From the NCBI RefSeq assembly GCF_025127995.1, contig NZ_JAHLYP010000019.1, positions 61,177 to 125,176 of the forward strand: a stretch of 64,000 nt of DNA, read 5' to 3'. Each line of letters starts with the position of its first letter. The first letter of the stretch is position 1. Below, in pieces: positions 40,675-52,600 of the stretch. A model generated the notes under the pieces. The model saw only the letters and a program-made list of their open reading frames with translations. It was not told where the DNA came from and ran no database searches. The DNA is from Synechococcus sp. CS-1332 (lineage in GTDB: Bacteria > Cyanobacteriota > Cyanobacteriia > PCC-6307 > Cyanobiaceae). The translations under genes were made by a program, and so were the position numbers.

Positions 40675-43600
40675 ATGGCTATTGATTTCGCCGGCTCATA
40701 CGCCCAGGACTTCGACACCCTTCCAACCACGACCCAGGCCTGGCAGGACGATGTGACGCTCACCGGCTGGTTCACCAGCCGAACCGGAACAGGCGGCACC
40801 ATTGTTCCTGCCACCGGATCATCCAACGCAGGAGGTCTCTACAGCTTCGGGGCCAGTGGCTCGACGGAACGCGCGCTGGGTTCCCTGGGTTCGGGAAACG
40901 CCGCGGTGGGCAACGTCAGCTGGGGCGTCTCCTTCCGCAACCAGACAGGCGCTGCCCTCTCCACCCTGTACATCGAGTATGTGGGTGAACAGTGGCGCTA
41001 CAGCGGAACCGCTGCCGCCCAGACCGTCGACGTTGCCTATGGGACGTCAACCCAGCCCGGGATCTGGCTGAATGCCGACAGCCTGGACTTCACCAGCCCA
41101 ATCATCAGCGGCAGCGCCGGCGCCCTTGATGGCAACGCCGTTGCCAACCGCATCTTGATGTCAGGCTCTCTCACGAATCTGGCCCTGCAACCGGGAGACA
41201 CCCTTCAGATTCGCTGGACAGACCCGGACCATCCCGGCAGTGACCATGGCCTTGCCATCGACGACTTCAAAGTGTCGGTGACGCCCTTTGGCAGCCCCAG
41301 CCCAGCCGGCCTGACGCTTCTGCAAAGCAGTGGCTCCACAGGCGTCGTCGAAGGGGGCAATGGCGACGACGTCTCGGTACGGCTGGATCGCCAGCCCACG
41401 GCCGATGTGACAGTAACGCTGGCCGAGCCGGCCGGAAACAGCCAATTGGCGCTGCAACCTACCCAGCTGGTCTTCACGTCCGCCAACTGGTCGATTCCCC
41501 AGACGATCACGCTGAGCGCCGTCGATGACACCGCCGTCGAGGGAAATCACGCCTCCAGCCTGCAGTTCACCCTGGTCAGCACCGACCCCGCCTACAACGG
41601 CCTCGTGGTGACGCCGCTGCCGGTGGCCATCAGCGACAACGATGGGGCCATCACCCGGATCCATTCGATCCAGGGCAGTTCCGCCAGCTTCAACCCCGCC
41701 TTCGCAGGACTTCAGACCATCGAAGGGGTGGTGGTCGGCGCCTTTCCGGGGGCCAACGGACTGAACGGCTTCTTCGTGCAGGAGGAGGACGCCGATGCCG
41801 ATGCCGATCCCCTCACCTCTGAGGGAATTTTCGTCTTCGATCCCAGTGGGCGCTTTGGCGGTTCGGTCGGCAGCAAAGTGCGCGTCACCGGGGATGTGAG
41901 GGAATTCACCAGCGGCAGTTCGGGCATCGCCGGGCCCTACAGCAGCAGCCTCACCCAGCTGTACGACCCCAGCCTGATTCTCGATCTGGGGACGGTGGCC
42001 CTGCCCGCCGCCGTCAGCGTCGCGCTGCCAGTGGCCGATGTGACGCTGCTGGAACGTTTTGAAGGCATGCGCGTTCAGGTGAGCGCCTCGACCGGAGAGC
42101 TCATCGTCACCGACACCTTCAAGCTGGGCCGGTTCGGTCAGGTGGGGCTTTCGGCCGGCGAACGGCTCGGCCAGTTCACCCAGATCAATGCCCCGAGTGT
42201 CAGCGGCTACGCCGATTACCTCGCCGACCTGTTGACGAAGTCCATCATTTTGGATGACGGCAGCAGCCGGCAGAATCCCGATCCTGTCCTCCACTCCCGC
42301 GGCGGTCAGCCCCTCAGTGCCGTCAACACCCTGCGAGGGGGGGATTCCATCGGCAGCATCACGGGCGTTCTGGATGAGCGTTTCGAGGGCTACCGGGTCC
42401 AGACCCTCACCCCAGCCGCCTTCTCCTCCACCAATCCCCGTCCGTCGGCGCCACCTGCGGTGGGCGGTGATCTGAAGGTTGGCACCTTCAACGTGCTCAA
42501 TTTCTTCAGCGACCTCGACACCAATGCGGTGGTCAGCATTCCAGGGGGCGTCAGCTTCGAGCCCCGCGGTGCCAACAGTGCCCTCGAACTGAGCCGTCAG
42601 CGCCAGAAACTGATCACCGCCATTCTCGGCCTGGACGCCGATGTGCTCGGCCTGGTCGAGATTGAGAATGACGGACCCGCCACACTCACCAGCCTCGTCG
42701 ATTCTCTCAACGCCGTCGCCGGGGCTGGAACCTATGCCTTCGTCGATGATTCGAGCCTGATCGATGACCCCAACCCTGCGCTTAATGCGGTGGGTACCGA
42801 CGCGATCAAGGTGGCGATTCTGTACAAGCCGGGAGCCTTGTTGCCATCCGGTGCCGCCCGCAGCTTTGCGGAATCCGATCCCGTCAACCCGATCTTCGAC
42901 CGCCCCCCCGTAGCCCAGACCTTCGAAACCCCAACCGGAGGTCGTTTCACCATGGTGGTGAACCATTTCAAATCGAAAGGGTCTTCAGCTGGACGGCTTG
43001 GCGATGCCGATCAGGGGGATGGTCAGGGCCTGTCCAATGCCACCCGTGTGGCCCAGTCCCAGGCGCTGCTCGACTTCGTCGACGACCTGCGAAACAGCAG
43101 CGGAGACACGGACGTCCTTGTATTGGGTGATCTCAATGCCTATGGCCGGGAAGACCCCATCACCACCCTCACAAATGGGGGGTTCGTCAATCTCTTTGAC
43201 GACGATTCCTACTCCTACCAGTTCAATGGACAGTGGGGATCTCTGGATCATGCCCTGGCGACCGCAAGCCTGTCAGCCCAGGTAACCGGAGCCACCAAAT
43301 GGCACATCAACTCTGATGAGCCCGTGGTGCTCGACTACAACACAGAGTTTAAATCTTCAGCGCAGATCAACAGCTTCTTCAACGCAGATCCGTTCCGGAC
43401 CTCCGACCACGACCCCCTCCTCATCGGCCTCGCCCTCACCCCCACCACCCCCAATCCCATGATCACCAGCGGCACCTCCTTCGCCATCAACGAAGCCAAC
43501 AGCAACGGCCTCACCGGCCCTTCGAGTTCGGCGACGCCCTACATCACCTCCAGCAATCCCCAGGTGCAGTTCACCGCGTTGTTCACCGTGGGGGATGAGG

Positions 43601-46600
43601 TGAATGGCTACCGCATGGTGGGCATTCCCGATGGGATGGGTGCCTTCGACAACGGAGACGGCAGCTTCACGCTGTTGATGAACCACGAGCTGGCCAACGA
43701 ACGGGGGATCGCCCGCGCCCACGGTCAGGCCGGGGCCTTCGTGTCGCGCTGGGTGATCGACAAGGCCAGCCTGGAGGTGGTCAGCATCCAGGACTTCCTG
43801 CCCAACGGCACCAGCATCTACCTCAGCAACAACGATCCCGGCGCGGGCACGGCCCACAGTGCCTATCTGGCTGCCGCCACCACGGTGATCTCCCGCCTGT
43901 GTTCGGCGGATCTGGCTCCCGTCAGCGCCTACCAGTACACCGACCCGGTCAGCGGCACGGTCTACGGCACCGATGCCCGCCTGTTCCAGAGCGGTGAGGA
44001 ATCGGGCGGTTCGGTCACGGGCGTGGGCCCCGAAGCCACGACCCTGTTCGGCCGCCAGTTCGTCTTCGTGGCCACCGACGACGCCAACACCCCCCTCAAT
44101 GAAAACGGCACCGCCTGGGAACTCCCCCATGGCGGCCTGTTCGCCTGGGAGAACAACATCGCCAACCCGCTCGCCCAGCGGAAGACGATCGTGATGGGGC
44201 TCGACGACAGCAACGGCGGCCAGCTGTATCTGTGGGTGGGCAACAAACAGACCAGCGGCAACGTGGTGGAGCGGGCCGGCCTGACTCGCCAGGGTCCTGA
44301 CGACAACCTCTTCGTGGTGCGAGTGCCGTCGCTGGCCACGCTGGATGGCTCGGGCGTTCCAGCTGAAACCCTCGACGGCCCCGTCGCTGGCGCCTTCAGC
44401 CTGGTGAACCTGGGCGATGTGTCGGCCCTCACCCTCAACGGCCTGGAGGCCGCCAGCGACACCGCCGGCGCCACCCAGTTCCTGCGGCCCGAGGATGGCC
44501 AGTGGGATCCGGCCAACCCGGCGGATTTCTACTTCGTCACCACAAGCCGCTACGACCAGACCAAGGATGGTGTCGGCTCCCAGGTGGGGCGCTCCCGGCT
44601 GTATCGGCTGCGCTTCAGCGACATCACCAATCCGGAAGTCGGCGGCACGATCACCGCCCTTCTGGATGGTACCGAAGCCGGCAACATGTTCGACAACTTC
44701 ACCATTGCCGGCGGCAAGGTGATCCTTCAGGAGGATGTCGGCAACCAGCAGCATCTCGGCAAGATCTGGAGTTATGACATCGCCGCTGACAGCCTCACCG
44801 AGCTGGGCGCCCACGACCGCCAGCGCTTCGGGGATGTGGGTGTGGCTGCCGTGGCCCCCTACAACCAGGACGAGGAAAGCTCCGGTGTGATCGATGTGTC
44901 CTCGATCCTCGGGGAAGGCACCTTCCTGCTCAACGTTCAGGCCCACTATCCGATCCCCGGTGAGCTGGCCGAAGGCGGTCAGCTGCTGTTGATGCGCACC
45001 AATGCCATCAGCGGTCAGCCCCTGGTCACCACCGTGACCGCCACCGATCCCCAGAACGATCCCCTGACCTTCTCGATCTCCGGTGGCGCCGATGCCGCCG
45101 ACTTCAGCATTGACGCAAGCACCGGCGCGCTCCGCTTCGCGCTCGCTCCCAATGCGGAGAACCCCGCCGACGCCGATGGCAACAACGTCTACCTGGTGGA
45201 GGTGAGCGTCAGCGACGGCAACTCGCCCGCGGTGAGCCAGACCCTGGAAGTCACCGTGAACCCGGTGAACGAAAGCCCCCTCAACACCACCGCTACGGCG
45301 GTGACGGTGGTAGAGAACAGCACCGCCGTCACCACCGCCAGCGGCAGCGACCCCGAGGGGGCCAGCCTGGCCTTCGCCATCAGCGGCGGCGCCGACGCGG
45401 CGCGGTTCACGATCGATCCGAATACCGGGGTGCTCCGCTTCCTGGCGGCCCCCAACTTCGAAGCCCCCACCGACAACGGGGCCAACAACTCCTACTTCGT
45501 GGGTGTCACCGTCTCCGATGGCGTCAACGCTCCGGTGAACCGCACCGTCGTGGTCAGCGTCACGGACGTCAAGGAGGCCCCCGCCCCCAGCAACGCCCTG
45601 GTGATCAAGGCGATCGGCAGCTACGCCAGCGGCAGCACCGGCGTCGCCGAGATCATCGCCCACGACCCCGCCAGCCAGAAGCTGTTCAGCCTCAACGGGG
45701 CCCTCAACCGCCTCGATGTGCTCAGCATCGCCAACCCGAATGCACCGGCGCTGGTGGGCTCGATCGATCTGTCGGCCTACGGCGCCGTGCCGAACAGCGT
45801 GGCGGTGAAAAACGGCCTGATCGCCGTGGCCATGGAGGCCAGCCCCAAGACCGAGGCCGGCAAGGTGGTCTTCTTCTCCACCGCCGGTGTCTTCCAGAGC
45901 CAGGTGAGCGTGGGGGCCCAGCCCGACATGCTCACCTTCACGCCCGACGGGCTGAAGGTGCTGGTGGCCAACGAAGGTGAGCCCAACGTGGGCGACACCA
46001 TCAACCCCGAAGGCTCGATCTCGATCATCAGCCTGGCCGGTGGGGTTGCCGCCGCCAGCGTGACCACCGCGTCCTTCAGCGCCTTCAACGGCAAGGAGGC
46101 CCAGCTGCGCGGCCAGGGTGTGCGCATCAGCGCCGGCAAGAGCTTCGCGGTGGATGCCGAGCCCGAATCGATCGCCGTGTCCCCCGACGGCAGCACCGCC
46201 CGCATCACCCTGCAGGAGAACAACGCCGTCGCTGTCCTCGACCTGGCGACCAACACGATCACTGCGATCCAGGCTCTGGGGCTCAAGGACTACAGCACCG
46301 GCCTGCCCCAGGTGAAGAGCTTCGATTTCGATGCGGCGACCCTGCCGGCGATCGGCACCACCGCCACCGGCCAGACCCTCAAACTGGGCGGCTTCTCAGG
46401 ACTCCATTTCGAGGGCATCGACGTCGCCACAGGCAATCTCAAGTTCATCACCAACACCGACCGCGGCCCCAACGGCGAACCCAGTGACGTGCTGCCGGCG
46501 GTGCCCGGCAACGAGCGGCCCTTCGCCCTGCCGGCCTTCTCACCGGAACTGGTGCGTTTCCAGCTCAACCAGGGCACCGGCGCCATCAGCATCACCAGCC

Positions 46601-49600
46601 GCATCGCCCTCAAGCGCGCCGACGGCACCCCCCTCAGCGGGCTGCCCAACCTCCAGTCGTCCGTCGCCGGCGGCGGCTTCAGCGATGAAGTGGGGGTGGA
46701 CCTCAATGGCAACCAGCTGACCAACGATCCCTTCGGCGCCGATGTCGAGGGGATCGTGGTGGCCCCCGACGGCAGCTTCTGGCTCCCCGACGAGTACCGC
46801 CCCGCCATCTACCACTTCGATGCCAGCGGCAAGCTGATCGAACGCTTCATCCCCACCGGCACCGCTGCTGGGGCCGGCCAGCCCGCCGGCACGTTCGGAA
46901 CCGAAGCCCTTCCCTCGGTCTACGGCCAGTTCCGCCGGGCCAACCGGGGCTTCGAGGCCATCGCCATGGAAGGCGACAAGATCTACGCCTTCATCCAGAC
47001 CAACCTCGACAACCCCGGCACCGGGGTGCGCAACAACGGGGTGATCAGGATCCTCGAGTTCAACAGCGTCACCAAGCAGGTGAGCGGCGAATTCGTCTAC
47101 GTGATGCGTGACACCAGCGCCGGAGGGAACGCCAAGACCGACAAGATTGGCGATGCGGTGGCGCTGGGAGGGGGCCGCTTCCTGGTGGTGGAGCGGGACG
47201 ATCGCACCGGGACCGATTCCAACAAGCTGATCTACGAGATCAACCTCAAAGGGGCCACCAATGTGCTGGGCACGCCGCTCGCCACCGCCACCAGCGGCAC
47301 CACCCTGGAGAGCCTCAACCCTGCGGCACTGGCCGCCAACAGCATCAGGGCCGTCGACAAGCGCCTGGTGGTGAATGCCGCCGCCATCGGTTACACCGGC
47401 ATCAGCAAACTGGAGGGGCTGGCGCTGGTCGATGCCGACACCATCGCCCTGATCAACGACAACGACTTCCAGCTGGCCGGCACGATCGCCGGCAACGGCT
47501 CGGCCCCGCTCAACCCGACTCCCGAACCGATCCGCCTGGGCCTGATCGATTTCAACCTCAGCAACGGGCTGGACGCCAGTGACCGCGACGTCGACGGCAG
47601 CTCCGGGGCCGGCGGCAAGATCAGCGTCAAGCCCCAGCCCGTCTTCGGCATGGCCATGCCCGACGGCATCGCCGCCTACACGGTGGGAGGCAAGAAATAC
47701 TTCATCACCGCCAACGAAGGCGACGACCGCGACGACTTCATCAACCCCGATGAAACCATCCGGGTGGGGTCCAGCAGCTACGTGCTCGATCCCACCAGCT
47801 TCCCGAATGCCGCGGCCCTCAAGAACAACGCCCTCCTGGGACGGCTCACCGTCTCGGCCATCGACGGCGACATCGACGGGGATGGCGACATCGATCGCAT
47901 CCAGGCCTACGGCGCCCGCTCCTTCACGATCTGGGACGAGGCCGGTAACCGCGTGTTCGACAGTGGCGACGCCCTTGAGCTGATCACCGCAGCCCAGGTG
48001 CCGGCCCTGTTCAACAGCGACGGTGTCGCCGGCAGCTTCGACACCCGCTCCGACAACAAGGGGCCGGAGCCCGAAGGTGTGGCGATCGGCGAGATCAACG
48101 GCCGCCTCTATGCCTTCGTGGGTCTGGAGCGTGTGGGTGGCTTCATCACCTACGACGTCACCGATCCCATCAAGCCGGTGTTCGTGACTTACACCAACCC
48201 GGCTGCCAACGCTGCCGGAACCCCAGGCCAGACCGATCGCGCCCCCGAGGGGATCGCCTTCATCAACGCCGCCGACAGCCCCTCGGGCCAGCCACTGGTG
48301 GTGACGGGCAACGAGGTCAGCGGCACCACCACTCTGTACAGCGTCACGATCCCAGCGGCCTACACCCTGCAGCTGCTGAGCTACTACGGCGAGAGCGGCC
48401 TGCTGGGCGTCCAGACCGCCCCGATCCTGGGGGCCCTGATCGACAAGTTCGACGACCAGTACGCCAACACCCTCAAGCTCGGGGAGGGCGACACCTTCAT
48501 TCCCGGCCCCTGGCTGATTGGTGGGGCCGACCCGAGCCTGAGTGCGGTCCCCGGCATCGGCTCCACCGCCCTCGCTCGGCCGGACATCGCCATCTTCAAC
48601 GCCTTCGGCACCGACGTCTCGGCCCTGGGTAACCACGAATTCGACCTGGGCTCTCCGGTCCTGCAGGGCGCCTTCGCCGCCAGCGGCGCCTGGGGCGGCG
48701 CCCAGTTCCCCTTCATCACCGCCAACCTCAACTTCGCCGCCGACAATTCCCTGCGTGGGCTCGCCGATGCCACCATCGGCGGCAGCGCCGCCAACGCCTT
48801 CGCGGGCCAGGAGGCCAGCGCGATCAAGGGCAAGATCGCGCCCTACACCGTCGTCACCGAGGGCGGCGAATCGATCGGCATCGTCGGTGCCACCACCTTC
48901 GACCTGCTGAGCAAGAGCTCCCCCAACGGCACCGTGCCGAAGGACGACGCCGATCCCTCCACCAGTGATCTCCAGGAAGTGGCCGTCTACGTGCAGGCCG
49001 CCGTCGATGCGCTCCGCGCCCGGGGCATCAACAAGATCGTGATGGTCGATCAGCTCGACACCCTCGATCGCAACAAGGCCCTCGCCCCCCTGCTTCGGGG
49101 CGTCGATGTGATGGTCGCCGGCGGCGGCCACGAGCGCCTCGGTGATGCCAACGACGTACCCGTGGCCTTCAACGGCCACGATGCCGACTTCATCCCCACC
49201 GATCGCTTCCCGATCGTGACAGCCGGGGCCGACGGCAAGCCCACCCTGATCATCACCACCGACACCGAGTTCACCTATCTGGGCCGGCTGGTGGTCGACT
49301 TCGACGCCAATGGCGAGATCATCCTCTCCAACCTGAATTCCGTCATCAACGGGGCCTACGCCGCCACCGAGGCCAGCCTCCAGACCGCCTACGGCACCAC
49401 CCAAAGCGCCGCCGAGATCATCGCCGGCAGCGTCATCGGCACCAAGGTGAAGGCCATCAGCGACGCCATCAACAACGTCATCGTCTCCAAGGACGGAACG
49501 ATCTTCGGCTACACCGACGTCTACCTGGAAGGGGATCGCGTCTTCGGCCGCACCCAGGAAGTCAACCTCGGTGACATCACCGCCGACGCCAACCTCGCCA

Positions 49601-52600
49601 AGGCCCAGGCCGCCCTGGGGGCCGGTGCCATCCTCGCCTCCCTGAAAAATGGCGGCGGCATCCGCGCCTCGATCGGTTCGGTCGGTGAATCCGGCGAGAA
49701 GCTTCCCCCCGCCGCTTCCTCAGTGAAGCCCTTCGGCGCCATCTCCCAGCTCGACATCGAGAACGCCCTGCGCTTCGACAACAAGCTGATGGTGTTCGAC
49801 GCCACGCCCCAGCAACTGCTCAACATCCTCGAGTTCGCCGCCGGCCTCTCCTCGGGCCCGGCCCAGCAGAATGGCGGCTATGCCCAGGTGGGCGGCGTCC
49901 ACTTCTCCTACGACCCCACCCGACCCGCCGGTCAGAAGCTCCAGGACGTCGCCATCTACGACGAAAGCGGCAACCTGTTGGCCAGGATCGCCGACAACGG
50001 CCAGCTCCTGACCGGCGCGCCGTCCACCATCAGCGTCGTCACCCTCAACTTCACCGCCAACGGCGGCGACAGCTATCCGATCAAGGCCAACGGCGCCAAC
50101 TTCCGCTACCTGCTCGCCAACGGCACCCTTTCGGCTCCGGTGGACGAAAGCCTTGATTTCACCGCCGCCAGTACCTTCACCAGCCTCGGCCTCAGCAACG
50201 CGGATCTCCTCGGCGAGCAGAAAGCCTTCCAGGACTTCCTCCTGGCCAACCACGCCACGCCGGAAACCGCCTTCGCCACGACGGACACCCCCGCCTCCCT
50301 CGACCGCCGCATCCAGAACCTGCAGCTCAAGCCCCAGGACACCGTGCTGAGCCTGGACACCCTGCCCAACGGCGTGGCCAGCGGCGATGTGGACCAGGAT
50401 TCGGTGGTGCTCTGGACCCGCAGCACGGCCCTGGGCCAGGTCAAGTTCGAATACAGCACCACGGCCGATTTCGCCCAGATCGCCGGCAGCGCAACCGCCA
50501 GCGTCACCAATCCAAACCAGCCGGTGAAGGTGGAGATCAGCGGGCTCAGCGCCGGCACCGACTACTTCTATCGGGTCACCGATGCCGCCGGCTCAGTGGC
50601 GAAGGGACGCTTCGAAACCGCCGCAGCGGCAGGACATTTCACCGGCCTGCGCTTCGGCATCAGCGGCGACTGGCGCGGGGAGCTGGCGCCATACCCCTCC
50701 ATCGGCAACGCCGCCGGCAAAGACCTCGACTTCTTCGTGGCCCTGGGGGACACCATCTATGGCGATGTCGGATCCAATGCGGTGCTCAATCCCGATGGCA
50801 GCCGCAAGAGCCAGGCCACAACACTCGATGAGTTCAGGGCCAAGCACGACGAGGTCTACAGCGTGCGCTATGGCGTCAACAGCTTCGAAGACCTCAGGGG
50901 CAGCACCGCCATCTACGCCACCATCGACGACCACGAGGTCACCAATGACTTCGCCGGTGGTGCGGCGGCCGCCTCCGACCCCCGCTTCGGTACGACGCAA
51001 GGGCGGATCAATGACACCGAGCTGTTCGACAACGGCCTGACCGCCTTCCAGGAGTACAACCCGATCCGTGATGTCTTCAACGGCAGCACGGGCGATTCCC
51101 GCACCGCCGGGGAACGGGATCTCTACCGCTTCAACACCTTCGGCTCCGATGCCGCCTCGTTCCTGCTCGACACCCGCTCCTTCCGTGATCCGGAGCTGGT
51201 GGCACCGAACACGGCGAATCCCGCCGATGTGGCCCGCTTTCTGAACGAATCCCTGACCCTGGACCGGACCCTGCTGGGGGCTGATCAACTCAGCCGGGTG
51301 AAGGCCGATCTGCTGAAAGCCGATCGTGACGGCATCACCTGGAAGTTCGTGATGGTGCCCGAGCCGATTCAGGAGCTCGGCATCTACAACACAGATGCCT
51401 TCGAGGGCTACGCCAAGGAACGCAAGGAGCTGCTCAAGTTCATCGAGACCAACGGCATCCGCAACGTGGTGTTCGTGGCGGCCGACATCCACGGCACCAT
51501 GGTGAACAACCTCACCTACACCGAGACGGTCGGCGGTCCCCGCGTGGCCACCGACACCTGGGAGATCACCACCGGCTCGGTGGCGTACAGCAAGCCCTTT
51601 GGCCAGACGGTGGTGGACTTCGCCACCGCCGCCTCCCTGCTGACCCCCCAGCAGAAGGCCTTCTACGACAGCCTGCCCATCCTTCCCGATACCGACGCCA
51701 TCCCCAACGACAAGGACGATTTCCTCAGAAACGCCTTCCAGAGCCTTGTCATCGGCCCCGCCGGTTACGACCCCATCGGCCTGAATGCCAATCTGGCTGC
51801 CGGTTCCGGGGTGGTCGGTTCCTTCGATGTCAACGCCTCACTGATTCAGGGGGATTACGTGGCGGCCCACACCTACGGCTGGACCCAGTTCGACATCGAC
51901 CAGGCCACCCAGAAGCTCACCGTCACCACCTACGGCATCGACCCCTACAGCGAAGCCGAACTGCAAGCCAACCAGGCCTCCGTACTGGCCCGGGAGCCGA
52001 GGATTGTCAGCCAGTTCACGGTGGAGGCGAACCAGGCCCCGCGGCTCGCCCTCGGCACCGACCTGATCGCCAACCCCACCGCCTTCCGCTTCGATTTCGG
52101 CAGCAACCAGCCGGCGGCGGTCGCGCTTCAGGCCCGCTTCTTCGACGCCCAGGGCCAACCGATCCCTGGAACCCAGACCCTCGCCACCGCCATCGGTCAG
52201 GCCTCCGGGCTGCCAGCCGGATTCGATGCCGACACCCAGTCGGGCGTACTCGGTGATGGCCAACGCAATGGCAGAGCGGAGTTCTTCCTGACCAACCTCT
52301 CCAGCGGTGCCACCACTCCCCTGACCCTTTCCGGTTCCGCCCAGAGCGGGTTCGTACTCGCCGGCGGTGGCTTCAACATCACAGCCAGCCTCACCCCTGA
52401 GGCCTTGGAGCCCGAGGTCTACAACACCAGCTTCGCCGTCGGCGGGGAAGAGCTGATCGGACTGGACCTCTCCGGCCTCACCAACCAGCTCACCCTCGAG
52501 GTGGAGATCTTCCGTGAAGCCGCCTACAACGGCACCCTGGGGCTCTACCTCTCCAATCGCAGCACCGGCGATGTGATCGACCCCCTCACCGGGGCCGTGG

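Noticed and set aside
43357..49404. Very long minus-strand open frames opposite the giant gene (for example 43357-45663 and 46540-49404)
   Set aside because: They are mirror frames of a G+C-rich gene; composition is Gly/Val/His/Asp-rich without domains, and the plus strand has clear conserved motifs.
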